A DNA stretch of 49,098 nucleotides, from the NCBI RefSeq assembly GCF_001700315.1, contig NZ_MASJ01000018.1:1-49098 (forward strand), given 5' to 3'. A program made the translations under genes and the position numbers. The stretch's first letter is position 1. Each line of letters starts with the position of its first letter. The DNA comes from Caryophanon tenue. GTDB lineage: Bacteria; Bacillota; Bacilli; Bacillales_A; Planococcaceae. Below the pieces are notes generated by a model. The model was not told the origin of the DNA, made no database searches, and saw nothing but the letters and a program-made list of their open reading frames with translations. Shown here piece by piece: positions 15,763-24,595 of this stretch.

Positions 15763-17808
15763 ATGCACAATTCGCTTCGCTACATAAAATGGCTACTTGC
15801 TGTACTGCTCGTATGTTTGCCATTTGTGAGTGTGCAGCCCGTACAACAAAATTTATCGGCAATTGACGCAGCTTCCACGATGACGCTGCAAGGACAGCAA
15901 ATTGCCAAAGCCGCAGTAACAGATGCACCCCAAACGACAAAAGAGGAGCGAACCGAAAGTACATCACCTGAGCAGGAGAAACAGCGTGAGATTGAACAAA
16001 CACAAATAGAGCCTGTACGTCATGACGCGGAGCCAAAGCAACAGCAAACGCCAAACAATTCTACGACGATGCAGCAACAGCAAACGCCCAACACCCCTGC
16101 GACGACACAACCAACAGCGAATACAGCGAACACGTCCTCACCGATTGCACCACAGGCGACACTACCAAACGATGCACCTATAACGGACGACAGCCCAAAT
16201 ATTATCGTACAAGACGATGCAAAAGACGCAGAGGCATATTTTGAAACGAATGTGTACGATGGGCAAACGGTGACGACTGCTGATTACGTCGTAGCGATTA
16301 CACATGTTAATGATACGTTGACGGTTCAAGAGACAGTTGTAACGTTAAATGACGTTGTGCTCGCTAACTTCAATGGTGATGTAACGTTTGCAGAAGGCGA
16401 CAATACGTTACATATTGCCGTAACATATCGCGATGCGCAAGACAATGTAGTACAAGTAGCAGCCACATACAGCATTACATTAAATCTGAGCGATGTCGTC
16501 ATTAGCACGTCACTAACAAATGATACAACGCTTGATGATACATATCGCTTCTCTGCCAATGCGATGCGCGCAGGAGAAAAAGTGGCGCTCGCTGTGACGA
16601 TAAACGGTGAAGCATTGATGGCTCGAGCTGGCAATACATATCGTGCCGACTTACAAATTGGCGACAATACAATTGTGCTTCGTGCAGGCGATACCGAGGA
16701 AACATATACCGTTACACGCACAGCCGAAGACACAACGATTGTCATTCATACCGATTTAGTGGATCAAAAAGTGAGCGTACCGACATTCGCGTTTACAGCA
16801 CGCGCCATACAAAACGATGATGATATTCATGTTAGCGTGCAATTTAATGAAGAAACACTCGAAACTGCGAGCTCGTACAATGTGACGCTACAAGCGGGCA
16901 CGAACAAAATCGTACTGCACGCAACAGACGGCAAGGAAGTTGTAACAGAGCAATATAATATTTTATACGCGGACCCAACGATAACAGAGCAAAAGCCCGT
17001 TGATGTGCTTGCACCGACGCTCAAGACCGATTTAGTGGACGGCACACATGTAAAAGGTTTAATCAAAACGATTAACATCTGGGCAACTACGGCAGATGGT
17101 ACACGTATTCGTGGGAAAGACGTCGCCGTGAAAATTAACGGTGTCGGTGTGCCATTCGTATGGGATGACTCAGAGAAGACAAGCTACAAGCTAACGCTGC
17201 AACACGGCGATAACGTCATTGATATTCGTGCGTGGGATGCAGAAGGACGTGTTGTGAAGGAAACGTTTCACGTATCCGCCGAAGACGTAAATGGCGGTGT
17301 AATTGGACAGGCAACGATTAGTGTAGAAGGATCGGTACTTGGTATTCCATACTTTATTCCACCGACAAAAGTTGATATTCGTCAAGGAGAGCGTGGTACA
17401 TATGTACTTGACCAATTGCTACGTCAATACGGCTACACATACCGGTCAACTGGCACGCTTGATTCGAACTTTTATTTAGCGAGCATTCAAAAAGAAAATA
17501 TGCTTCAAAACGTCCGCATTCCAGATGAGCTATGGACGCTTGTTGAGCAAGCATCGACGCGCGCGAGTAAGGAAGACTACAACCTTCATTCACTTGGAGA
17601 GTTTGATTTTGCCAACGGTGCCGGTTGGATGTTTAGCATAAATGGCGATTATCCAAACTATGGCTTCTCGGACGCATATTTCCTTGATGGTGATGTCGTA
17701 CGTATTCGCTTTACACTGCATTACGGTCGCGATATCGGCGGCTTCGGGGCAAATGGTGTTGGTGAAAATGCGAACGAGACAGGCAGTAACTGGGAAAAGG
17801 AATGGTGA
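15763..17808 (+). CDS. Secreted Ig-like repeat protein with C-terminal DUF4430 (transcobalamin beta-like) domain
   Basis: 681 residues. The signal peptide is residues 1-27 (KW then LLAVLLVCLPFVSV). A Gln/Thr/Pro-rich spacer (45-150) is followed by four Ig-like beta-sandwich repeats (about 150-245, 246-327, 328-402, 405-510) sharing a 'V...NG..L......Y...L..G.N.I.L...D' pattern. The C-terminal DUF4430 domain (about 518-663) has SVEGSVLGI, the GWMFSINGDYPNYGFSDA core and the end FTLHYGRDIGGFG. DUF4430 is related to the C-terminal, cobalamin-capping domain of transcobalamin/intrinsic factor. First gene of the riboswitch-1 operon, RBS AGGAAAGG. It has no evident cell-wall or membrane anchor. Inferred role: extracellular B12 capture with the next gene's product. 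Confidence 0.85.
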   Translation: MHNSLRYIKWLLAVLLVCLPFVSVQPVQQNLSAIDAASTMTLQGQQIAKAAVTDAPQTTKEERTESTSPEQEKQREIEQTQIEPVRHDAEPKQQQTPNNSTTMQQQQTPNTPATTQPTANTANTSSPIAPQATLPNDAPITDDSPNIIVQDDAKDAEAYFETNVYDGQTVTTADYVVAITHVNDTLTVQETVVTLNDVVLANFNGDVTFAEGDNTLHIAVTYRDAQDNVVQVAATYSITLNLSDVVISTSLTNDTTLDDTYRFSANAMRAGEKVALAVTINGEALMARAGNTYRADLQIGDNTIVLRAGDTEETYTVTRTAEDTTIVIHTDLVDQKVSVPTFAFTARAIQNDDDIHVSVQFNEETLETASSYNVTLQAGTNKIVLHATDGKEVVTEQYNILYADPTITEQKPVDVLAPTLKTDLVDGTHVKGLIKTINIWATTADGTRIRGKDVAVKINGVGVPFVWDDSEKTSYKLTLQHGDNVIDIRAWDAEGRVVKETFHVSAEDVNGGVIGQATISVEGSVLGIPYFIPPTKVDIRQGERGTYVLDQLLRQYGYTYRSTGTLDSNFYLASIQKENMLQNVRIPDELWTLVEQASTRASKEDYNLHSLGEFDFANGAGWMFSINGDYPNYGFSDAYFLDGDVVRIRFTLHYGRDIGGFGANGVGENANETGSNWEKEW

Positions 17809-17810
17809 CA

Positions 17811-19577
17811 ATGAAACGATTCACACTGTATGTAGTATGCGTGTTGCTGCTTATCCCGAGCACAGCACATGCATTCGTCGACGATACGATAGAAGGGATT
17901 ATTACATGGAAAAAACAACAACAGCAGCTGGATGAGCAAGATGCCCTCTTACAAGCAGCTTCAAGCACGCTCGATTGGTACGCATTCTCGCTTGGACGAT
18001 TAGGCTATGCGGACGATTTTGATGCGTACATCGCGGTAACTGAAAAATTCATAACGGCGCGATATGAATTACCTGACAAGCTTGACGCAATGAAGGCGAC
18101 GGAATGGCATCGCCTGTCACTTGCGCTGCTTGCAGTAGGTGCCGACCCGACGAACATCGGTGGCATTCATTTAATTGCAGACGGCACATACAATCGTGCA
18201 AAGACAGCATCGCTCGGTACACAAGGCATTAACGGTTGGATTTGGGGATTAATTACGCTCGACAGCATGCGCTACATCGTGCCTAATGATGCGGTGACGA
18301 CACGCCAACAAATTATCGAAGCGATTTTAGCGGCACAGCTTACAGACGGCGGCTTCTCGTTTTATCACGACCGTGCCGACGTTGACATTACGGCGATGGC
18401 ACTGCAAGCACTCGCGCCATATGCAAACAGCTTTGAGCAGTTTACATATACACAGCAAGCAACAGGAGACACTGTAACAAAATCAGTGCGCACTGTCGTT
18501 GAAGAAGCACTTGCTACATTGAGCACGATGCAATCGGCAAATGGTGACTTCGGCTCGTATGATACGACAAATGCCGAAAGTACAGCACAAGTACTCGTTG
18601 CATTAAGTATGCTGCAAATTGATTTGCGCAACGACATGCGCTTTATTAAAAATGGCAATACGGTGCTTGATGGGCTTATGCGCTACAAGCAGCAAGATGG
18701 TGGCTTCATTCACGCGGCAACGTACAACCCAGAAAACCCGACGTCGCTACCAGATGAGTCGAATTCGATGGCAAGTGAGCAAGCACTGTATGCGCTCGTT
18801 GCATATAAGCGTTATAGCGAACAACTACGCGCTTTATATGATATGCGTGCCCCACTCACTACGGAGGAAAAAGCACAAATTGATGCGCTTGAGGAAGCCA
18901 TTGAACATGCTAATTTACAAAGCCGCAAAGATGTCGAGGCGCTACTCACAGCGTATGAAGGCATCGCACCAGCAGACACTATGTACATTGAACATTTTGA
19001 CGATGTACAGCGAGCGGTCGAACAGTTAAGCATAGAATACGACACACCATACTTCACAAAGGAAATGGGCATAACGACAAATGGGGCAGGTACAGTGACA
19101 CCACTGCTCGCAGGTGGCGCGCAGCAAGAAATTACGAACGATGTAGTAACACAATGGCTCACACGCGACGATTTTGCGACAGCTGATTACCGCGACGCAC
19201 TTCGTTACTTACGATATGCAAATGAGCATATGCATGATGTCGTACCAAAGCTTGAAGCGGTCATTGCAAATATTGAGGCACTTCAGCGAGACATCGATGC
19301 ATTGAATGAAGATATTTTACAGCATATTTACCCGATTGCTGAAGTGACGCTACAAGATGAGGAAACGGTGCGTACGATTCAGCAACGATTCCTCGCCTTA
19401 CCAGAAGCAGAACAGCAACAAATTATTAATTACGATGATTTAATGCAGTTAGACGCACATATGGACAGCTTAGTGCGCGAGCGATGGCTAACATATGCGC
19501 TTGTATTAATAGTTACACTTGGTATCGTCATATTTACGTACCGCATCGTTCAACGAAAGCGTAGGCAGCACGCATGA
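17811..19577 (+). CDS. Membrane-anchored alpha/alpha-barrel protein (transcobalamin alpha-like / prenyltransferase-like fold)
   Basis: I place the start at ATG 17811 (good spacing from AAAAGGA), not 17802, which lies directly on the Shine-Dalgarno. 588 residues: signal peptide 1-23; helical-hairpin repeats of the terpenoid-cyclase/transcobalamin alpha barrel to about 340, with QGINGWIWGL, DVDITAMALQALAPY, NGDFGSYDTTNAES and SEQALYALVAYKRY; a helical stalk; a transmembrane helix (WLTYALVLIVTLGIVIFTY, about 560-580); a short RKRRQHA cytoplasmic tail. 'D-[IT]-x-x-MA' repeats are also found in vertebrate B12 carriers. It pairs with DUF4430 genes on either side and overlaps the next by 4 nt. Probable membrane-proximal B12 receptor half. 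Confidence 0.82.
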   Translation: MKRFTLYVVCVLLLIPSTAHAFVDDTIEGIITWKKQQQQLDEQDALLQAASSTLDWYAFSLGRLGYADDFDAYIAVTEKFITARYELPDKLDAMKATEWHRLSLALLAVGADPTNIGGIHLIADGTYNRAKTASLGTQGINGWIWGLITLDSMRYIVPNDAVTTRQQIIEAILAAQLTDGGFSFYHDRADVDITAMALQALAPYANSFEQFTYTQQATGDTVTKSVRTVVEEALATLSTMQSANGDFGSYDTTNAESTAQVLVALSMLQIDLRNDMRFIKNGNTVLDGLMRYKQQDGGFIHAATYNPENPTSLPDESNSMASEQALYALVAYKRYSEQLRALYDMRAPLTTEEKAQIDALEEAIEHANLQSRKDVEALLTAYEGIAPADTMYIEHFDDVQRAVEQLSIEYDTPYFTKEMGITTNGAGTVTPLLAGGAQQEITNDVVTQWLTRDDFATADYRDALRYLRYANEHMHDVVPKLEAVIANIEALQRDIDALNEDILQHIYPIAEVTLQDEETVRTIQQRFLALPEAEQQQIINYDDLMQLDAHMDSLVRERWLTYALVLIVTLGIVIFTYRIVQRKRRQHA

Positions 19578-20116
19578 AGAAGGATGCCTTAATCGTCACA
19601 CTTATTATTTGTGCCTGTATTTTTCTATTTTCAGGCACGAAGTTTCAATCCGTCGATGAATATTATTTAACGAATTTAGATGCAATTACGGCGGATTCAC
19701 ATGTCGTGACACTCGAAATTCGTGCCGATACGGCGACAAAGCATTTAGCGCGCATTGATCAATCGATTCATCCATATATTCCTGCAGATGGTGTGATGCT
19801 CGCTAAACAAACGTACGTGCTGCGCGATGGTGATACGGTGTTTGATATTGTCAACCGAGCTGTGCGACATCACCGCTTGCAAATGGAATATGAAGGGGCG
19901 GAATTCAATGTATTTAATTCCGTCTACATTCAAGGTATTCAGCATTTATATGAGTTTTCATGTGGGCCATTAAGCGGCTGGATGTACGAGGTCAACGGTG
20001 AATTTCCAAATATCGGTGTAAGCCAATACAAGCTACACGATGAGGACACTATTACAGTGCACTATACATGTGACCTCGGACGCGACTTAGGCTATGAATG
20101 GGAGGCGGCACGATGA
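19574..20116 (+). CDS. Membrane-anchored single-domain DUF4430 protein
   Basis: 180 residues. An N-terminal hydrophobic helix (LIVTLIICACIFLFSG, residues 6-21) acts as signal anchor; a lipobox is conceivable (ICAC) but atypical. The rest is one DUF4430 domain: YVLRDGDTVFDIVNRAVRHH, then LSGWMYEVNGEFPNIGVSQY, then HYTCDLGRDLGYEW. The motif GWMYxxNxxFPNxG and the end GRDLG are shared with the other three DUF4430 proteins in the window. It starts inside the stop codon of the preceding gene (ATGA) and is coupled to the next in the same way. Inferred: B12 cap domain at the membrane that hands cobalamin to the ECF transporter. Confidence 0.85.
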   Translation: MKKDALIVTLIICACIFLFSGTKFQSVDEYYLTNLDAITADSHVVTLEIRADTATKHLARIDQSIHPYIPADGVMLAKQTYVLRDGDTVFDIVNRAVRHHRLQMEYEGAEFNVFNSVYIQGIQHLYEFSCGPLSGWMYEVNGEFPNIGVSQYKLHDEDTITVHYTCDLGRDLGYEWEAAR

Positions 20117-20970
20117 ACAGCTTACAGCGATTTCACCCACTATTTTTATTAACGTATTATGCGTTGACGATTGGGCTTGCCAGCTATATGATGCACCCGC
20201 TTGTTCTAGCATTTGCACTCGTTATGACTGTGTTGCACGTCGCATTGCTCACGTCGTTTATGCAAGCCATTAAAGATGTACTGTACTACGGTATATACGG
20301 CTCGCTGCTTGCCGTCATGTACAGTGCCTTTTCACATAATGGCATCACACCGCTATTTTTTTATAACGACAATGCCATCACAAAGGAGGCAATTGTGTAC
20401 GGTGCAATGCTTGGCATGTTGCTTGTATTGCTCGTCTTTTGCTGGCAATCCTTGCTGTTGACGATGCAAACAAACCACTTTTTATTTTTGTTCACACGCC
20501 TTCATCCGAAAGTAGCGCTCGTGTTCATCATGGTGTTTCGTTTCATTCCATACATTCGCGAGCATTGGCAGCAACACGTGCTCGCTCAAAAAGGTGGGCA
20601 TTATTTTGAAACGACGAGTCGCTTTGACCGCATGGGGCGTTATGCGACGCTTCAGTTTCATACGTTGATGCAAGCAATCGACAGCGTCATGTGGAAGCCT
20701 ACTGTGATGAACAGTAAAGGATACGCCAAACAGCGCACACAGTTCCAGCTTTTTCGCTGGCATGTGCGCGATACGGTCATCGTCATCGTGACGCTCGGCG
20801 CTGCTGCTATGGCGTTGTATAGTGTGCCGTCCTTTCGCTACTATCCTGCGACGGACAGCTTGACACTACCGCCACATGCATTCATTGCCATCATTATTTT
20901 ATACGCGCTCCCTGTAGTGCTAGAAGGAAAGGAACAATTGTCATGGTATTATGCGAAATCAAACATGTAA
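20113..20970 (+). CDS. ECF transporter T component (CbiQ/EcfT-like)
   Basis: Start chosen at ATG 20113 (GGGAGGCGG upstream, ATGA overlap with the preceding stop) rather than 20098. 285 residues with several membrane helices (LTYYALTIGLASYMM, GAMLGMLLVLLVFCW, VFIMVFRFIPYI, TVIVIVTLGAAAMALY). T-component coupling-helix signatures are visible: VLAQKGGHYFE, and SKGYAKQRT (compare the usual SRGYGxGxR). It transmits ATPase motion to a substrate-binding S subunit. The adjacent gene encodes both ATPase domains. No S-subunit gene is in the operon or the window. Confidence 0.87.
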   Translation: MNSLQRFHPLFLLTYYALTIGLASYMMHPLVLAFALVMTVLHVALLTSFMQAIKDVLYYGIYGSLLAVMYSAFSHNGITPLFFYNDNAITKEAIVYGAMLGMLLVLLVFCWQSLLLTMQTNHFLFLFTRLHPKVALVFIMVFRFIPYIREHWQQHVLAQKGGHYFETTSRFDRMGRYATLQFHTLMQAIDSVMWKPTVMNSKGYAKQRTQFQLFRWHVRDTVIVIVTLGAAAMALYSVPSFRYYPATDSLTLPPHAFIAIIILYALPVVLEGKEQLSWYYAKSNM

Positions 20971-22520
20971 CGGTGCGATATGGTGACGACGTGGCACTCC
21001 AACATATCGACTTTACGGTCAACGAAGGGCAATTCATTACGGTTGCAGGTATGACCGGAAGTGGAAAGTCGACACTGCTATCCATATTAAAAGGCGATGT
21101 ATTATCTGCTACAGTGGAAGGATCATGTTTATTTCAAGGCAAGCCGCTACATAATGCGCCGAAGCATGCCATTAGCTACGTTATGCAAAACCCACGAGAA
21201 CAGCTCGTTATGGAAAAGGTTTGGCAGGAGCTGGCATTTCCACTTGAAAACATGCAAGTGCCGACTGTACAAATGGAGCAACGCATTGCGGAGGTACTCC
21301 AGTATTTAGGTATACCGCATTTATTTGATGCGCCGACGCATACGTTATCAGGCGGACAGCAACAGCTTGTGAGCTTAGCCGTTGCGCTCGTGCAGCGTCC
21401 TCATCTTTTATTGTTAGATGAGCCGACTGCACAGCTTGATCCACTCGCTGCGACACATTTTTTACAGCTACTGGGCCGCATTCATCGAGAGCTCGGTTTA
21501 ACGATTGTTATTGTCGAGCATCGCCTAGAAGAGCTACTACCGATGAGTGACCGACTTGTCGTAATTGAACAGAAGCAAATCGCATACAATGGTACACCGC
21601 AAGCGGTCGTAAAAGCATTAAAGCAGCATCGATTGCTTCATGCGTGTGGAGCAGCAGCGTTTATGAGCGCACATTGCCCAACGTTGCCATTCGCGCTGAG
21701 CGTATTGCAGGCGCGTCAAACATTTCCGCGCATCACCGCAACGTTGAACGCACCAACTGCTCGCATTGGCAACGTGTCGTTACAAGGAAGCGATATTTAT
21801 TTTCGTTACACACGGCAAGGAGCGGATGTACTGCGTGGGGCAAGCGTCACATTGTTCGAATCACAAGTGCTTGCCATTGTCGGTGGAAATGGAAGCGGTA
21901 AATCAACGCTACTACACGTGCTCGCTTCGCTAAAAAAAGCGTATAAAGGGCGTGTAGTCGCTACGAGCAAGCAACGCATCGCCTATTTATCACAGCAGCC
22001 GAGCGCATTTTTTAGTAAGCAATCGGTTGCAGAGGAGCTTGCGAGCATTGAAAGTGTGGCGGCGGAAGGCTATAAAATGCGCTACGACTATATATGCGAG
22101 CTATTTCAATTACAGCCGATTTTTGCACAGCACCCTGCCTCGCTATCAGGTGGACAGCAGCAGCTCGTCGCCTTTGCGAAAATTTTTTGCCTCGGCGCCG
22201 CTATTACGCTACTAGATGAGCCGACAAAAGGGCTTGACCCGCATGCAAAATCGGTTGTTGGACAGGCGATTTTGCAGATGCGGACGCAGCAAATGAGCAT
22301 TCTCGTCGTCACACACGATGTTGATTTTGCGGCACATTATGCTACGCACTGCGCGATGCTGTTCCAAGGAAAGCTCACCCCAACACAAACGGTACATGAT
22401 TTCTTTAGCATGAACCGCTTTTACACGACTTCTGCGCGGCGCATTGCGTACGGTAGCATCGACGGGGTTATTACGAATGAGGAGTTATTGGAGACGTACC
22501 GTGGTCAGTATGTAGATTAA
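20943..22520 (+). CDS. ECF transporter double ATPase (CbiO/EcfA-EcfA' fusion)
   Basis: 525 residues with two complete ABC ATPase domains. Domain 1: Walker A GMTGSGKST (36-44), signature LSGGQQQ (about 135), Walker B LLLLDEPTA. Domain 2: Walker A GGNGSGKST (about 314-322), signature LSGGQQQ (about 401), Walker B ITLLDEPTKGLD. This is equivalent to the EcfA and EcfA' subunits in one chain. The start overlaps the T-component gene by 28 nt, with RBS AAAGGAA. It energises uptake with the T protein. Cobalamin is the inferred substrate from riboswitch 1 and the DUF4430 genes in the same operon. Confidence 0.93.
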   Translation: MVLCEIKHVTVRYGDDVALQHIDFTVNEGQFITVAGMTGSGKSTLLSILKGDVLSATVEGSCLFQGKPLHNAPKHAISYVMQNPREQLVMEKVWQELAFPLENMQVPTVQMEQRIAEVLQYLGIPHLFDAPTHTLSGGQQQLVSLAVALVQRPHLLLLDEPTAQLDPLAATHFLQLLGRIHRELGLTIVIVEHRLEELLPMSDRLVVIEQKQIAYNGTPQAVVKALKQHRLLHACGAAAFMSAHCPTLPFALSVLQARQTFPRITATLNAPTARIGNVSLQGSDIYFRYTRQGADVLRGASVTLFESQVLAIVGGNGSGKSTLLHVLASLKKAYKGRVVATSKQRIAYLSQQPSAFFSKQSVAEELASIESVAAEGYKMRYDYICELFQLQPIFAQHPASLSGGQQQLVAFAKIFCLGAAITLLDEPTKGLDPHAKSVVGQAILQMRTQQMSILVVTHDVDFAAHYATHCAMLFQGKLTPTQTVHDFFSMNRFYTTSARRIAYGSIDGVITNEELLETYRGQYVD

Positions 22521-22671
22521 TAAGTAGGTAGCGATTTGCTTCACGCGGAGTCACTTTTCTGTGGCTTAGGGTGAACAAGATGCTTGTTCTAAAGGTGGTA
22601 CCACATGGACGTGTCGATTCCCACTTCCTCAAGCCTTTTCGTCACGCACAGCTAGCTAAATTACGATTCCA
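22521..22671 (+). promoter_or_regulatory. T-box-like antiterminator core (truncated, uncertain)
   Basis: A hairpin GAACAAG-atg-CTTGTTC is followed by TAAAGGTGGTACCACATGG, which closely resembles the T-box antiterminator bulge (AGGGTGGNACCGCG). There is no room for a full Stem I between the stop codon at 22520 and this motif, and no clear terminator follows. It is therefore a remnant or a chance match. No gene in this stretch. Confidence 0.35.
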
Positions 22672-22750
22672 TTTACATTAAGCGATGAAAATTGTATAAC
22701 AATCCCCCACTATATAAACATTCGTCATGACATATTCACATGTGTGACGA
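22672..22750 (+). promoter_or_regulatory. Promoter and operator-like inverted repeat upstream of the moxR operon
   Basis: -35 TTTACA (22672-22677), 17-bp spacer, -10 TATAAC (22695-22700). Downstream, TCGTCA (22722-22727) and TGACGA (22745-22750) form an interrupted inverted repeat, with an inner CAT/ATG extension. Its position just after the promoter suits a repressor site. This gives the moxR group its own transcription unit, separate from the riboswitch-1 operon. Confidence 0.5.
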
Positions 22751-22783
22751 GCTTAAAACATGAATTCACAAGGAGTATTCACT

Positions 22784-23695
22784 ATGCATAACGAAAGCAA
22801 AATCATTTTACAACAACTACAGCGCGTCATTCACGGCAAAGAGGACATACTCGAAGCGGTATGGCTTACCTTTTTAGCAGGTGGGCATGTGCTACTAGAA
22901 GATTTACCCGGTGTCGGGAAAACGACTCTTGCGAAAGCAATGAGCGCGGTGCTCGCACTCGATGGGCAACGCGTTCAGCTTACCCCCGATACAGTAGCAT
23001 CAGACATTACAGGCTTCATGCTATACAATCAGCACGAGCATCGCTTCACATTAAAAAAGGGCATCATTATGACAAACATCTTGCTTGCTGATGAGCTAAA
23101 CCGTACGTCGTCGCGCACACAGGCAGCACTGCTTGAGGCAATGCAAGAAAAGCAGGTGACGATTGACGATACGTCATACGCGCTACCGACACCATTTCAC
23201 GTCATTGCGACACAAAACCCGAGCGGCTCAATTGGTACACAGCCTATTCCGCTTGCACAGCTTGATCGCTTTATGACGAAGCTATCGATCGGCTATCCGT
23301 CAAAGGAGGCACAAATTCAAATGCTGAAGCGTCGTGAAGAAATCGTTGAGCCTATTGCATCAAAAGAACAGCTGCTTGCATGGCAGGAGCACGTAACGCA
23401 CATTCATATGGACGATGCGCTTTATGCGTACGTAACCGATTTAGTCGAGGCGAGCCGAAACGACACAGCGATTGAGGTCGGCATTAGTCCCCGTGGCGCG
23501 CTTGCACTTTGCCAATATGCCCGCGCTCGTGCCTTTTATTACGGCAGAGCATTCGTGCTACCAGAGGACGTAATGGAAAGCTTCATGAACGTTTGCGCAC
23601 ACCGCATCGTGACACGCACGCAACTGCCACATGACGTTTTACAAACATTGCTTGCACGCGTACCATCACCTGACGAAATGACATTGAGAAAGTAG
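22784..23695 (+). CDS. MoxR-family AAA+ ATPase
   Basis: Start at ATG 22784, with AAGGAG 9 nt upstream; the earlier ATG at 22760 precedes this RBS. 303 residues. Walker A GVGKTTLAKA (about 43-52), Walker B LLADELNR (about 100), sensor 1 in HVIATQNPSG, and the MoxR-typical GISPRGALAL near the C-terminus. MoxR proteins are chaperone-like ATPases that mature partner proteins, often encoded with DUF58 and transglutaminase-like genes, exactly as here. Confidence 0.93.
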   Translation: MHNESKIILQQLQRVIHGKEDILEAVWLTFLAGGHVLLEDLPGVGKTTLAKAMSAVLALDGQRVQLTPDTVASDITGFMLYNQHEHRFTLKKGIIMTNILLADELNRTSSRTQAALLEAMQEKQVTIDDTSYALPTPFHVIATQNPSGSIGTQPIPLAQLDRFMTKLSIGYPSKEAQIQMLKRREEIVEPIASKEQLLAWQEHVTHIHMDDALYAYVTDLVEASRNDTAIEVGISPRGALALCQYARARAFYYGRAFVLPEDVMESFMNVCAHRIVTRTQLPHDVLQTLLARVPSPDEMTLRK

Positions 23696-23698
23696 GCG

Positions 23699-24595
23699 AT
23701 GGCTATGCGTAAGCTATTGTTATGTTTCACTACCATAATGGCGCTTGCCATTGCGTTATTTCACGATGCATCATACAGTTATGTGCCCTTCCTGCTACTT
23801 GTGGCGCTCTGGAGTTACATTGCTATATGGTACCTGTTATTAAAGCGTGTACAAACCGACGTCTATGTCGCAGATGAAGTGGTATGGATTACGGTACAGA
23901 TGCCCGCGTTTATGCGCCTGTTTGTGACATTTTCATGTAACGTAAAGCATGTATTAAGCGAGGAAGCCATCGCATTACATACGACACAGCATATTGCATC
24001 TCCTACCGAAACGTTCACGTTGCCATTACCGACGACTTATTGCGGTACTGTTCATGTGCACGACGGCATGCTGACGCTCAAGGACACACTTGGCATCGTT
24101 TCTGTAAAGCATGCCGTTGAACTAGCGCCTACGATAATTTGGCCAGCAAGCACAAACCAAACAGTGGAAGCTAGTACAACGGCAATGTACACGCTACTGG
24201 GCTCAGATGGCGGTGCACGTGAAAAAGTAACACCATACCGTCCTGGTGACCCACTGAAGCACATTCATTGGCCCATTTCTGCTAAGCTGCAAACACTCGT
24301 CGTACAGCAACATGCCTTTATGGAAACACAGCAGCAATCTTTTGCGCTGTATTTTAACGACGTACAAACGTTATCGCAATACGATGCGTTTATGCGCCTT
24401 TGCTATCACCTTGTATCATCACCAGAATGCCAGCATATTACGATCTGGAAAGACGATTGGCAAACATATGACGTTACAGAGCCGCAACAGATTACAGCAT
24501 TATTTACGTATTTATTAAATGTACCATTGTCCCAGCTGTACGCACCATCGTTACCTGCTATGAAAGCGATACGCTATGAAGGAGGTCATGCGTAA
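23699..24595 (+). CDS. DUF58 domain membrane protein
   Basis: 298 residues. Two N-terminal membrane helices (about 5-20 and 28-50) are followed by a beta-rich segment and the DUF58 signature YRPGDPLKHIHWPISAK (about 180-196; family consensus 'Y..GD..r.I.W..tAr'). DUF58 is a vWA-like module that partners MoxR ATPases. The gene begins 3 nt after moxR and overlaps the next gene by one base, so the three form an operon. Function of the complex unknown; in other bacteria such trios are tied to envelope protein maturation. Confidence 0.88.
   Translation: MAMRKLLLCFTTIMALAIALFHDASYSYVPFLLLVALWSYIAIWYLLLKRVQTDVYVADEVVWITVQMPAFMRLFVTFSCNVKHVLSEEAIALHTTQHIASPTETFTLPLPTTYCGTVHVHDGMLTLKDTLGIVSVKHAVELAPTIIWPASTNQTVEASTTAMYTLLGSDGGAREKVTPYRPGDPLKHIHWPISAKLQTLVVQQHAFMETQQQSFALYFNDVQTLSQYDAFMRLCYHLVSSPECQHITIWKDDWQTYDVTEPQQITALFTYLLNVPLSQLYAPSLPAMKAIRYEGGHA

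Noticed and set aside
17642-17968. Short overlapping frames at the junction of the first two B12 genes
   Set aside because: They are shadows of the two real genes in other frames, with atypical composition and no ribosome-binding sites.
19574-20116. The small membrane DUF4430 protein as the missing ECF S component
   Set aside because: It has a single N-terminal hydrophobic helix. S components have about six membrane helices.
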